From Lachnospiraceae bacterium (GTDB lineage: Bacteria > Bacillota > Clostridia > Lachnospirales > Lachnospiraceae): DNA of 38,951 nt. Below the pieces are notes generated by a model, which ran no database searches, was not told where the DNA came from, and worked only from the letters and a program-made list of their open reading frames with translations. The first letter of the stretch is position 1; each line of letters opens with the position of its first letter. Below, in pieces: positions 23,362 through 32,732 of this stretch. The position numbers and the translations under genes are program-made. The stretch lies in NCBI GenBank assembly GCA_017458765.1, contig JAFSZZ010000083.1, positions 1-38,951 on the forward strand. The letters are read 5' to 3'.

Positions 23362-26300
23362 TCATGCTGCAGGCACGCAGGGGATGACGATATCTCCCGC
23401 GTAAGCATGCTGTGATCTTCTCAGTACCGTTCCTGTCCCCACCGGTTTAACAGCACACTGTTCACTGTACGAAAGATAGGAATAATCAAAGACACTCTGA
23501 CGGTCAAGGGCTCCCCCGAGGCATATTCCTATGCACCTCCCCTTAAGTTCTTCATATATCCTGCGTCCCGTCGCCGTTACATGTTCTTTGGGATCGATAG
23601 TGAACAGCATCCTGATACCCCTCTTTTTCCTTATGATCTCTATGAATTCTTCCTCTGTTTCTCTGTCATAATTCCTGTAGAAATCATCTATGACCTTTAT
23701 CATACCGTCGCAGATCATAAATGTGTCGGGTTCCTTCTTCGCAACTTCACACATCGACTTGATATCCGAAACATAAATCGTTTTCATACCGGCCCGTCCG
23801 GCATAATGGTCTATTACCATGCAGGCATTGCTTTTGCCGCTCCCTTCCCGGCCTGCGATCACAATGCATGAGCCTTCTTCCGGCCGTAAGAAAAACGGCT
23901 TACCGCTTATTGCTTCATATCCGATCGGCAGACCTTCATTTAATATCCCGCATCCGGATAATGCCGCATCCAGATCATCTATCATGGGATCATCGGGAAT
24001 GTACGGGACCTTCATTGCCTCTCCTACGCAGAGACCGTTCAGTTCCTCTATCCTGGCCTTCACAAATCTGTTTCTCTCACTGTCACTTCCTTCACAGCAT
24101 ACCGCTGTCTGGAATTCCAGTATATGACCGTTTATGTGAGCCAGTCCTCTTCCTCTCACATCATCCGGAAGTATCGGAATTCTCATTTCCCTCAGGCATT
24201 CGGCATACTGATATTTATCGTTCTGGCGAAGGCTGATACCGGTACGGCAGCTTTCAAACAGTCTGGACGGAATGTCTCCGTTTCCTATAACGGTTCCCGT
24301 AAGTACCGCAAATATCCCGTAAGTCTCCCCGAATTTTATCAGTTCCAGCATATCCTTATCATATTCAAGATTTGTTTTTTCCCTGAATCCCCCATAATTA
24401 TCTATTACCAGAAGGATCGCAGGCTCTTTAAGATCTTCCTCTTCAACGCACTGCGCAAAATTCGCACCCGCCAGGCGGCTTCTGCGTTCTGTCATTATTT
24501 CGTTTAACATACAGAAAAGATTTTTCAGTCTTGCGGCATCTTCTTCGCAGATATATGCTCCCACAGCTGCGCTGTTTCTGAAACACGACAGCATTCCGTT
24601 GCTGTAATCTATGATATAGATATTTATGTCATCGGGATTCCCGTTTAAGATATGTGAATAGATAAATGTCTGCAAAAACGTGCTCTTGCCGCTCAATGTG
24701 CTGCCGCATACCACCGTATGCCCCGCTTTTATAAGATCATGATGATAATCATCCTGCCGCTGCCTTCCGGGCTCATCATACCGTCCGAGTATGATATCAT
24801 ATCTTTCCCTCGCATCCGCAGTGTCTGACGCCGGAAGAGGGATCACGCTTTTCAGAGGCGAAAGCCACAGCCGTCGGGCTCGTGATATCTTTTCATCAGC
24901 GAAGCAGTAACCTATCAGCTCCTTAAGCTTTGAAAAATGCGTTTCCTTCCCGTTATCATCCTCATTTGACATCTCATCAAAGACAGCCGTTCCTCTTCCG
25001 TATTCATCCAGAAGAAATACGGGCACCTCTCTGTTTCCTTCATCAAAGGGTTCCATGGTATAGGCTGACTGGAATTCCTCAAACAGTTCATCACCGCCGA
25101 CCTGCAGGAAAGCCCGTCCGGGATCGGTGATCCCTGCCGCATCCGGTCTGTGGAGCATGTCGTTACTGTCCTGTTTGTCCTGGACTCTCAGACATATGCG
25201 GAACCTTGAATTCGAAAAAATATTATCATCAACAGTACCCGACGGTTTCTGCGTTGCAAGTATCAGATGGACGCCAAGACTTCTGCCCACCTGTGCCACA
25301 CTGATAAGTTCCTTCATGAAATCCGGTTCCTCTCTTTTCAGTTCGGCGAATTCATCGATGACGATAACGATATGAGGAAGCGCTTCATCGGCTCTTCCGC
25401 TGAGATACAGCCTCTCATAATCTCTTACGGAATTGACTCCTGTCTTCAAAAATATTTTCTGTCGCCTCTCATTTTCACTTCGTATGGAAACCATCGCCCT
25501 GTGTATCATATTTCCGGACAGATTTGATATGCTTCCCATAAGATGAGGCAGCCCCTCAAACATGCGTGCCATACCGCCTCCCTTATAGTCTATCAGAAAG
25601 AACCCGAGCTCTCTCGGACTGTATCTCACCGCAAGCGAAAGGATCAGTGTCTGAAGCATTTCACTCTTTCCGCTTCCTGTCATTCCTGCCACAAGCCCGT
25701 GAGGTCCGTAGCCTTTCTCATGTATATCAAGGAATACCGTCCTTCTGTCCTTACCCATTCCGATGGGAGCTCTGAGACTGTTAAGAGTATTGTTTCTGCC
25801 CCAGCTTAAGCGTATATATTCTACCGTCATCATATCGGGATCAAAGAGTTCCGGCAGAGTAACCTTTGCCGGTATCGGGCTGTGCCTCTTATCATAACTC
25901 AAACGTATCCCGGCGATCTTTCTTACATATTCCGATGCCTCAGCGTTCGTTATCCTGTCAAAACATATCTCCTTTCGGAAACCGCTCCCGCCAAGATCTA
26001 TGATCCCTCTGTATGCTCTGTCATTCTGTATGACCCTGAGACATTCTCCGGGAAGTCCCGCATATTCTTCCGCATATATCAGAATGCTTATATTCTCATC
26101 GGAGAAGAAGGATACAGGTATCAGTTTGCTGTCATCCGTAAAGATGATCCATCTTGATCTCCGGCTTCCCTGCTGTCTCAGAAGAGTCTCTGCCTCAAAA
26201 AGCATTTCCTCGGCCCTTACCCTGTCCGTACTTACAAAATGCTCATCATCGCCCTGAGCCTGCGGAAGCCATCTCATCAGCCTTACCGTATCGGCGGGGA

Positions 26301-27768
26301 TGATCCTTCCGGAAAACGCAAATACCATACGTATAAGCTCAGGCCCCGTTGTTGCGGCGATCTGCACAGCCATATTCAAAAACAGCTGTTCAAGTTCCCT
26401 GCCGCTTCCAATAAAGGCCTGCATCCTCTCCCGCGCGATATCCGTGCATATGGGGACTTCCTGAAGTCTGCTGTATTTTTTCTTAAGCAAACCCGGAAGT
26501 TTGGTCAGTTCATCCTCCGTAATACTGAACCTTTCGCGCGGTATCTTAAGCTGCACATTAAATGGTATGCTCCCAACCCCCAGTCTGTATGAAAAAGGTG
26601 ACTCATCCGTCTCTCTTCTGTTCCATATCTGAAGCATCGCTCTGTTTGCAAATATCTCCTTAAGCGACGGTGAATTTCTGAGATGTGCATTGACATTATA
26701 TCTGTATTTGTCTCTGATCAGTCGGTCGCAGCTGTCTATATAATCCTTATACCGCCTCACTCTCATCATCTCATCATGCTCCGCCTGCTTCTTCTCATGT
26801 CTTAAATTTACGACGGCCCACATTGCACCAAGTATCGCAGAAGCTATCGCAGTGATAAGACCTGTGTACATATACATTGAAGCATGTGCGATATCCGAAT
26901 GCGAAGACGAATATATGTATATACCGCATCCAAGGCTCATGGGAATAGCCATGGTAAGCGCGGGTCCCGCAACAATATAGAAAGGCCGGTTCCTTACCGT
27001 CTGCTTAAGAGGCGGCGCATCCAGTTCTATCTCGGAATCATCAGCAGCGATAATGTTTCTCGGAGAAGGCGTGAAGTCCTTAAGTTCTTCGATCTCATAC
27101 GTTTTTGCCGTCGTCATCGGATCGGTCACACGGTCCAGTCTCACGATACATGGCCTCTCCGAATACAGTTTTTCGATACCTATGTATTCTTCCATCCACA
27201 GTATCCTGATCCCGCCGGCAGTGATGACATCTCCGCAGCTCAAGGACGCCGACTCCATTTGATCAACATATCGTTCGTTTAGATAGATTCCCTCCCTTCC
27301 CTTTATATTAATCCTGCCTCCGTCCCGTGAACGCTTTATAAGTAAATGCGTCCCCGATAAGCAGGGATTGTCCACACAGCTTATACTCTGATCAAGACTG
27401 CTTCCAAGGGATATCACACGGCTTCTTTCTGTCTGATAAAAACACATTCCCGTTTCTTTTCCGATGTAAACAAACACCTTCAGTTCTTCCCTGTCAGCTG
27501 TAACAATCGTAAGAAACGTATCCTTATCAAACGTGTCCTTATAGGTTTTAGATTTGTTTGTTATAAGAAAATACACATTGGAGCTGTTTTTATTGAAGGT
27601 GACTCCCTGCGAAGATATGGTCAGTGAGATCACCGGATCCGATTTCAGATGGAACCTGTCAGAGGGAAGCCGTATATCCCTTGTTTCTTCTTGACCTTCC
27701 GCACTATCAGCGGTATAAACAAACTCCTCCAATGCATACGAATTGCAAAATTGCAATACTATCCGCAT
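23362..27768 (-). CDS. essC: EssC/YukB-type FtsK/SpoIIIE ATPase of a type VII-like secretion system
   Basis: The 1,468-residue motor of the system. The N-terminal 220 residues contain FHA-like domains (SLGSSLDQSISCVDNPCLSG, then GIYLNERYV). Two membrane helices lie at about 258-310. Three FtsK/SpoIIIE P-loop domains follow: GMTGSGKSE (about 694), GSTLSGKST (about 1019) and GREGSGKSN (about 1303). Domain 1 has a full Walker B (VIVIDEFAEL); domain 2 has VIDNY and domain 3 has TIDPKE, both lacking the catalytic Glu. It opens the operon and is followed by the YukD-like gene. AGGA lies eight bases before the ATG. Length and FHA head match type VIIb EssC rather than the split EccC of type VIIa. Confidence 0.93.
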   Translation of the reverse strand: MRIVLQFCNSYALEEFVYTADSAEGQEETRDIRLPSDRFHLKSDPVISLTISSQGVTFNKNSSNVYFLITNKSKTYKDTFDKDTFLTIVTADREELKVFVYIGKETGMCFYQTERSRVISLGSSLDQSISCVDNPCLSGTHLLIKRSRDGGRINIKGREGIYLNERYVDQMESASLSCGDVITAGGIRILWMEEYIGIEKLYSERPCIVRLDRVTDPMTTAKTYEIEELKDFTPSPRNIIAADDSEIELDAPPLKQTVRNRPFYIVAGPALTMAIPMSLGCGIYIYSSSHSDIAHASMYMYTGLITAIASAILGAMWAVVNLRHEKKQAEHDEMMRVRRYKDYIDSCDRLIRDKYRYNVNAHLRNSPSLKEIFANRAMLQIWNRRETDESPFSYRLGVGSIPFNVQLKIPRERFSITEDELTKLPGLLKKKYSRLQEVPICTDIARERMQAFIGSGRELEQLFLNMAVQIAATTGPELIRMVFAFSGRIIPADTVRLMRWLPQAQGDDEHFVSTDRVRAEEMLFEAETLLRQQGSRRSRWIIFTDDSKLIPVSFFSDENISILIYAEEYAGLPGECLRVIQNDRAYRGIIDLGGSGFRKEICFDRITNAEASEYVRKIAGIRLSYDKRHSPIPAKVTLPELFDPDMMTVEYIRLSWGRNNTLNSLRAPIGMGKDRRTVFLDIHEKGYGPHGLVAGMTGSGKSEMLQTLILSLAVRYSPRELGFFLIDYKGGGMARMFEGLPHLMGSISNLSGNMIHRAMVSIRSENERRQKIFLKTGVNSVRDYERLYLSGRADEALPHIVIVIDEFAELKREEPDFMKELISVAQVGRSLGVHLILATQKPSGTVDDNIFSNSRFRICLRVQDKQDSNDMLHRPDAAGITDPGRAFLQVGGDELFEEFQSAYTMEPFDEGNREVPVFLLDEYGRGTAVFDEMSNEDDNGKETHFSKLKELIGYCFADEKISRARRLWLSPLKSVIPLPASDTADARERYDIILGRYDEPGRQRQDDYHHDLIKAGHTVVCGSTLSGKSTFLQTFIYSHILNGNPDDINIYIIDYSNGMLSCFRNSAAVGAYICEEDAARLKNLFCMLNEIMTERRSRLAGANFAQCVEEEDLKEPAILLVIDNYGGFREKTNLEYDKDMLELIKFGETYGIFAVLTGTVIGNGDIPSRLFESCRTGISLRQNDKYQYAECLREMRIPILPDDVRGRGLAHINGHILEFQTAVCCEGSDSERNRFVKARIEELNGLCVGEAMKVPYIPDDPMIDDLDAALSGCGILNEGLPIGYEAISGKPFFLRPEEGSCIVIAGREGSGKSNACMVIDHYAGRAGMKTIYVSDIKSMCEVAKKEPDTFMICDGMIKVIDDFYRNYDRETEEEFIEIIRKKRGIRMLFTIDPKEHVTATGRRIYEELKGRCIGICLGGALDRQSVFDYSYLSYSEQCAVKPVGTGTVLRRSQHAYAGDIVIPCVPAA

Positions 27769-27899
27769 GTTTGTGATCCTGTCATTTCAAAATAATTTTT
27801 TTAATGTTGATCAATTATGAATTAAATCCGGTCTTAACGACCTGAATTGAACTGAATGTGAGCAGACTCGAAAAATCTGTTTGTCAATTCGTGATTTGA

Positions 27900-27928
27900 A
27901 ATATACCACACAGCAAAATGAAACACAA
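27900..27928 (-). promoter_or_regulatory. Candidate promoter of the type VII-like operon
   Basis: The minus strand has TTGTGT (27923-27928), a 17-base spacer ending in TGG, and TATATT (27900-27905), an extended -10. The leader to essC would be about 130 bases. A TTGACA at 27882-27887 has no matching -10. Confidence 0.35.
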
Positions 27929-28152
27929 TAGAAAAAAACAATTTTATCCGTCTTTGTTAAATTTTTGTTACTAAGTTACAAAAAATCATTTGAAATTTTT
28001 GTAATAAAATCTACTGATTTTTATTGATATTGTTCCGTTCTGTCGCATCAAAGATATCAGGTGACATCCTTACTTTCAGCTTTCATATTACGGAAATGAT
28101 CAAAAAATGAACCGGCAGATCTTAAAAATCCGATACAAAAAACAAAAAACAG

Positions 28153-28181
28153 TTGACTACAGACAATATTACCGATATACT
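28153..28181 (+). promoter_or_regulatory. Promoter of tRNA-Thr
   Basis: TTGACT (28153-28158), a 17-base spacer and TATACT (28176-28181), ending 17 bases before the mature tRNA. Confidence 0.65.
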
Positions 28182-28198
28182 TACTTAGTGTTTATTTT

Positions 28199-28271
<73 letters not shown>

Positions 28272-28280
28272 CTGGGTTTC

Positions 28281-28314
28281 GGGGGAACACTTTACAGTGT
28301 TTCCCCTTTATTTT
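28281..28314 (+). terminator. Rho-independent terminator of tRNA-Thr
   Basis: GGGG-AACACT (28282-28291) pairs with AGTGTT-CCCC (28296-28306, one bulged T) around TTAC, followed by TTTATTTT. It lies ten bases after the tRNA. Confidence 0.8.
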
Positions 28315-28513
28315 CCCCCTACCCGGGTTCTTCTCACTTACATGGACAGAGAAATCCATTCCAATTTGAGGGGTTTTTCTTTTTGAAGAATGCCTTCTTC
28401 CTGTCCTCGCTCCTGTTCCGTTCAATAACTAAACAATACGGATAATACTTTTTTGCTTAGACCCATAATTCCGAAAATTTTTGCACGTTTATATTCCGTC
28501 ACCGTACGCCTGT

Positions 28514-28984
28514 TCAAAAATTGTACTGCATGAAATTTCCGTTATGCTTAAATCCATATGATTCGTATAACTTTACACCCATATCCGATGCTGTGATATA
28601 TATCGTTCCACAGCCATATTCTTTTGCCTCTTTTACTACTCTGTCAAGTAACTCTGTAGCGATCCCCTTCCTCCTGTAGTCCGGATCGGTATACATACTT
28701 GACAGAATACCTAATTTTCCCGAAGGGCATGTGAAATATGGCGGCTTTTCCGCAAAGGACATACCACTTGTTCCGACTATCTTATCCCCGTCAAATGCCA
28801 GCCAGGAAACATAAGTGCAGGCAGCCAGATTTCTTTTATAAAAATCCATAAGCGCGGCTTCAAGATCTACATCCTGCGGGACTTTTTTCCCTTCCGAAGT
28901 ATATTCTTCCGTCAATTGATTTATTCTCATTTTTATGATCCTGCCAAGTTCATTCTCCGACAGTTTTTTATAAACAATATCCAT
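28514..28984 (-). CDS. GNAT-family N-acetyltransferase
   Basis: A 156-residue acetyltransferase. The acetyl-CoA site is MYTDPDYRRKGIATELLDRVV, with the usual strand before it (GKLGILSSM) and the C-terminal TIYITASDMGVKLYESYGFKHNGNFMQYNF. The N-terminal half has a helix pair and the strand AFDGDKIVGTSGM. AAGGAACC precedes the ATG at 28984. It stands alone between tRNA-Thr and the ABC operon; the substrate is unknown. Confidence 0.88.
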   Translation of the reverse strand: MDIVYKKLSENELGRIIKMRINQLTEEYTSEGKKVPQDVDLEAALMDFYKRNLAACTYVSWLAFDGDKIVGTSGMSFAEKPPYFTCPSGKLGILSSMYTDPDYRRKGIATELLDRVVKEAKEYGCGTIYITASDMGVKLYESYGFKHNGNFMQYNF

Positions 28985-29095
28985 TTAGGTTCCTTCCCTT
29001 TCTTACATAAAACTGTAATTCAAAGTGGCTTACGCATGCATATCACATCATCCATAAGCCTCTTTTTTACTGCAAGCAAATATTATCATAACATG

Positions 29096-29124
29096 AACTG
29101 CCCGTCCATGATGGACGGGCAGTT
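29096..29124 (-). terminator. Strong hairpin after the ABC permease gene
   Basis: AACTGCCCGTCC (29096-29107) pairs perfectly over 12 bases with GGACGGGCAGTT (29113-29124) around a five-base loop, starting five bases past the permease stop. The following sequence is not a clean T tract, so it may end transcription imperfectly or protect the mRNA end. Confidence 0.6.
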
Positions 29125-29128
29125 ATCT

Positions 29129-31345
29129 TTACAGAGCCAGATCGTTTACCACATTTTCCGGGATCTCATCCTTCACGAAATAATAGTAGTTGAGATCACC
29201 GAAACGTTTTGCTTTCTCTCCGCCGCGCTTGTAAACTATCTGCACTTCGTATGAGACATCAAAATCCTTGCCGCCATCCCAGCGGTACATTCCAATGTCT
29301 CCCGGATACAGGAATGCTTCAAGTTCCTTAAGATCCGTTCCGCTGTATTCCTTTGACTTTATAAAGCGCTCCTGCAGTTCATCCGGCAAATAATCAAGCC
29401 CTTCTTCCTTCATATACTCATTCTGCTCATCATAATGCGGATTAGTTATAATGACAGCTTCAGCCTCATCATAAAGCGAAAATCCGTCAAGCGAATAACC
29501 CTTGTCATTGATATATTTAATGCAGTTCTTCATGCAAGGATAAACAACAAGCGACTCTTCCTGTATCGGGCCATAGAACCTGCTCTCCTGCGTTGATATC
29601 GAATATCTTATATAACCTGCGGGCAATAAGTTGATCCTTTCCTTATAACTGAAGGTCTCCATATCCTTTTTATACATCTCTATAAGTTCGATAAGTTCAT
29701 CCTTGTCCAGTCTCCTGTCATGCACTCCGTCGGTAAACCTTGCTTCAAGCTGCATCGCAGGTGTATCGGAGATTGCCGTATCCGCGTCATACACCTCGAC
29801 CGAATAAAATCCACGTACGAATTCCTGTGTCGACATAATCTTATCAACAAGTTCCGCCGCCCTGTCATTCTTTACGGGAATGCTTATTTCCCTCGCGATC
29901 AGACGTCCGTTCTTCATCCTGTATAATAAAATTGCCTGCGAGAACATATTGCTCTCATCGGATCCGTAGAACAGATCCGGATCATCATTAACCTTGTCCC
30001 ATGCTTCATCATACTTTTCCATTGACAGCCCGGCAAGTTCGCAGATACTTTCTGCATCCGTCAGATACATGTTTTCCCTGTAGAAATCTACCATATCCAT
30101 GTACTTAAGATCCGCACCTATCCTGCCGCCCCATAAGCCGTCATATCCCTCCGGGGCAAATACCGCCGAAGCAACCTCCGATGGATCCGGCACATACCTG
30201 TCTATACCGAGAATATCCTGCTTAAAGCCGAAGAAGATCATAAGAGCAAGCACAGCACATACTATCCACTGAATCTTCTTCTTAAACGCCTGTCTTATAT
30301 CCAGTTCAAACACACCCTGGATAAGGGCGCATGCGATGATCGATGCGATAAGGATTATCACACCGATAAGTACCATATTCCGGACATTTAATAACCCGTT
30401 TGCATTCATTGTCTGCGCGGTTATAAGGCCTGCTGCCGTAACAGCGGGGACGGCCATGAGGATCTTGAGCGGCTCAGCCATCCATTTGAACACGAGTGTC
30501 CTTCCTGCCTTTTCCCTTGGACGCTTCATATACACAAGCAGTGATACAATGAACACTGCAAGATCGAACACTCCCAGCATGATTAAGTACTTCGAGGGAT
30601 CACCGTTTGTCCTGTCCGCCTCTGCTATCACCTTAAGGTACAGACCGTAAGGTGAAACAACAGGTTCCATAAACTCACTGAGCACATATTTATATCTGAA
30701 GAAAATACCTTTGAATGCCGCTATCATAAGCCTTATTATCGCTTCATACGAAGACAGCACGGCAAAGGCGCATATACCGGCAAATACCGTTCCGGTTATC
30801 ATCATGGAAAGAATGAACAGATGATATACTCCGAGATAATACAGCGTGATATTGCCAAAATCACGGATCGCTTCATTCATCGTATAAAGGTCGCCGTATC
30901 CGCTCACCGTAAGCACTGCAAAGCCAAGCAGCATACCGGTCACATAAGTCAGAATAAACATTACGATCCCGTTAAACCAGATAACGAAAAACCTGCTGCT
31001 CTTTTTCTGGGGCATGCTCTCATAAAAATCAAGCTTTACCCTGTCGTTGATATATGAAAATCCTCCCAAAGCGGTAAGTGCCGCACCGAACGTAACGATC
31101 ACCGGCTTAAGCCCGCCCGAAGCCCCTATAAACACGGATGCATACCGGTGTACTTCCTGTCTTATCTGATCATATGCCTTCGATCCGTAATTTATCAGAT
31201 ACTGCGACTCATTTATCGACATTATCAGTATAAGAAAAACAAGCACAGGCAGGACTGCGAACAGAAGTACCATAAGGCACCACTGCCAGAGCCTTCTCTT
31301 ATTGTTCTGCATGAGACTAACCCATAATGAGCTTCTTGATGTCAT
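29129..31345 (-). CDS. ABC-2-type permease with large C-terminal soluble domain
   Basis: A 738-residue membrane protein. The first half (about 1-370) carries some seven or eight hydrophobic segments, starting MTSRSSLWVSLMQNNKRRLWQWCLMVLLF. The second half is soluble and extracellular or cytoplasmic, of the kind annotated DUF6449, which I recall only with moderate certainty. The start at 31345 has GGAGGTG upstream and overlaps the ATPase gene by 29 bases; the Met at 31366 and that at 31312 have weaker sites. Together with the ATPase it forms an export or resistance transporter like the YtrA-controlled systems of Firmicutes. The substrate is unknown. Confidence 0.85.
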   Translation of the reverse strand: MTSRSSLWVSLMQNNKRRLWQWCLMVLLFAVLPVLVFLILIMSINESQYLINYGSKAYDQIRQEVHRYASVFIGASGGLKPVIVTFGAALTALGGFSYINDRVKLDFYESMPQKKSSRFFVIWFNGIVMFILTYVTGMLLGFAVLTVSGYGDLYTMNEAIRDFGNITLYYLGVYHLFILSMMITGTVFAGICAFAVLSSYEAIIRLMIAAFKGIFFRYKYVLSEFMEPVVSPYGLYLKVIAEADRTNGDPSKYLIMLGVFDLAVFIVSLLVYMKRPREKAGRTLVFKWMAEPLKILMAVPAVTAAGLITAQTMNANGLLNVRNMVLIGVIILIASIIACALIQGVFELDIRQAFKKKIQWIVCAVLALMIFFGFKQDILGIDRYVPDPSEVASAVFAPEGYDGLWGGRIGADLKYMDMVDFYRENMYLTDAESICELAGLSMEKYDEAWDKVNDDPDLFYGSDESNMFSQAILLYRMKNGRLIAREISIPVKNDRAAELVDKIMSTQEFVRGFYSVEVYDADTAISDTPAMQLEARFTDGVHDRRLDKDELIELIEMYKKDMETFSYKERINLLPAGYIRYSISTQESRFYGPIQEESLVVYPCMKNCIKYINDKGYSLDGFSLYDEAEAVIITNPHYDEQNEYMKEEGLDYLPDELQERFIKSKEYSGTDLKELEAFLYPGDIGMYRWDGGKDFDVSYEVQIVYKRGGEKAKRFGDLNYYYFVKDEIPENVVNDLAL

Positions 31346-32222
31346 AACCAGCCACCTCCGTTTCACTTATGAATATTTCTTCAAGAGACAAAGGAAGTAT
31401 CTCATAAAATATCGTATTCACTTCTCCAAACAGCTTCTGTGTATCTTCCCTTGTACCCCTTATGGTATATGTCCGGAGAGATCCGCTCGTCTCTTCCTTG
31501 ACCATGTCTATCTTCTCCTCAAGCTTCTTCTCATCTTCTTCCGATGCAAATACGCACTGCACCCTCTGTATATTGAGCTTAAGATCATCAAGATCCTTGG
31601 AGAGCAGGACACCGCCGCGATGAAGAAGCCCGACATGATCGCAGATATCCTCAAGCTCCCTTAAATTATGGCTCGCTATCACCGGTGTGAGGCCACGTTC
31701 ATCCATCTCTTTTGCAAATATGCTCTTGATACCCTGGCGCATTACGGGATCGAGCCCGTCAAACGACTCATCACAGAAAAGATATTTGGTACCCGAGCAT
31801 ATACCGAGCAGCAGTGCAAGCTGCCTCTTCATTCCCTTTGAATATGTATTTATCTTCCTGTCATACGCAAGGGAGAAGCTCTTAAGATATCTTGAGAATT
31901 TAAGCGAAGCAAAATCCGGATACTGGTTGATAAGATATTTCTCCATATCCTCCGGTGTGGCATTCGGGAAAAAATACGGCGTATCCGAAACAAAATAAAT
32001 ATTCCTCTTCGCTGCCGGATTGTCATACACCTTCTTATCATCAACGGTTATGGTACCGCTGTCAGGCTTCAAAACGCCTGCTGCCATCCTGAGCAAGGTA
32101 CTCTTGCCCGCTCCGTTTGTCCCGAGCAGACCAAATACTATCTTCTCGTTTATTTCAACACTCACCCTGTCAACTGCTTTGATATCATCAAATGCCTTGC
32201 TTACATTTTCTATCTTTATCAC
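31317..32222 (-). CDS. ABC transporter ATP-binding protein
   Basis: A 301-residue ATPase for the adjacent permease. The motifs are Walker A GTNGAGKST, signature region YSKGMKRQLALLLG, Walker B YLFCDESFDGLDP, and the switch His in ASHNLRELEDICDHVGLL. The signature SKGMK instead of LSGGQ is common in ABC-2 exporters. The start overlaps the GntR stop by four bases (ATGA), so both are translated from one message. Confidence 0.94.
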   Translation of the reverse strand: MIKIENVSKAFDDIKAVDRVSVEINEKIVFGLLGTNGAGKSTLLRMAAGVLKPDSGTITVDDKKVYDNPAAKRNIYFVSDTPYFFPNATPEDMEKYLINQYPDFASLKFSRYLKSFSLAYDRKINTYSKGMKRQLALLLGICSGTKYLFCDESFDGLDPVMRQGIKSIFAKEMDERGLTPVIASHNLRELEDICDHVGLLHRGGVLLSKDLDDLKLNIQRVQCVFASEEDEKKLEEKIDMVKEETSGSLRTYTIRGTREDTQKLFGEVNTIFYEILPLSLEEIFISETEVAGYDIKKLIMG

Positions 32223-32608
32223 TTATCCTCACCTCCCCTGTCATCCAGGATTTCTTCTTTACTCTTTATGTGATCCACAAGTTCACTTCTTGACATACCC
32301 GCATTGTCCGCTGCGGTTATCACCTCATCAAGCCGCCCGAATATCTCCCTTCGATATTCATTCTTAAGCCGTCCCGTATCCGACACGAAATTGCCCCGTC
32401 CCTTCACTGTATAGATATATCCCTGCCGTTCCAGTTCACCGTAGGCACGCTGTATGGTGTTCGGATTTATGGAGAGCTCCATAGCCAGAGTTCGTACCGA
32501 AGGAATCTTCTCATCCTGCTTCAGTACTCCGTTAAGGATGAGCAGACGCAGCTTGTCAAATACCTGCTCATATATCGGTCTTGAATCTTTATAGTCTATC
32601 AGAATCAT
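32219..32608 (-). CDS. GntR-family regulator, YtrA subfamily
   Basis: A 129-residue repressor. The N-terminal winged helix reads YEQVFDKLRLLILNGVL, then IPSVRTLAMELSINPNTIQRAYGELERQGYIYTVKGRGNFV, the GntR signature; the short C-terminal tail of about 55 residues is helical and typical of YtrA. The ATG at 32608 has AAGGAG eight bases upstream, preferred over the frame from 32635. It is the first gene of the ABC operon and probably represses it through the palindrome at its promoter, lifting on an envelope-active compound. Confidence 0.93.
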   Translation of the reverse strand: MILIDYKDSRPIYEQVFDKLRLLILNGVLKQDEKIPSVRTLAMELSINPNTIQRAYGELERQGYIYTVKGRGNFVSDTGRLKNEYRREIFGRLDEVITAADNAGMSRSELVDHIKSKEEILDDRGGEDK

Positions 32609-32633
32609 ACCGGCTTCTCCTTCCCAATAAAAC

Positions 32634-32660
32634 AAGTGTACTAATTCAATTAGTACACTT
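32634..32660. promoter_or_regulatory. Perfect 27-bp palindromic operator of the GntR regulator
   Basis: AAGTGTACTAATT (32634-32646), a central C, and AATTAGTACACTT (32648-32660) are exact inverted repeats. The site starts one base after the -10 box and covers the likely transcription start, the expected place for repression by the YtrA-like protein encoded next to it. Confidence 0.8.
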
Positions 32661-32689
32661 AATATACCTCATCTGCTGCGACCTGTCAA
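32661..32689 (-). promoter_or_regulatory. Promoter of the GntR-ABC operon
   Basis: TTGACA (32684-32689), a 17-base spacer and TATATT (32661-32666) on the minus strand, directly before the palindromic operator. Confidence 0.8.
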
Positions 32690-32732
32690 CCCGTTCTTCC
32701 TCCGGCAAACTGCGTCAGAGAGGAACAGTTCT

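Larger units (their letters stand above)
27769..28198. other. AT-rich intergenic region before essC and tRNA-Thr
   Basis: No gene was found in this 430-base stretch. It holds the probable essC promoter (27900-27928), the tRNA-Thr promoter (28153-28181) and an imperfect 23-bp palindrome at 27962-27984 with TTTTTGT and ACAAAAA arms. The base composition is much richer in A and T than the flanking genes. Confidence 0.7.

Noticed and set aside
27882-27887. Consensus TTGACA on the minus strand before essC
   Set aside because: No acceptable -10 box at 16-18 bases; the extended -10 at 27900-27905 fits better.
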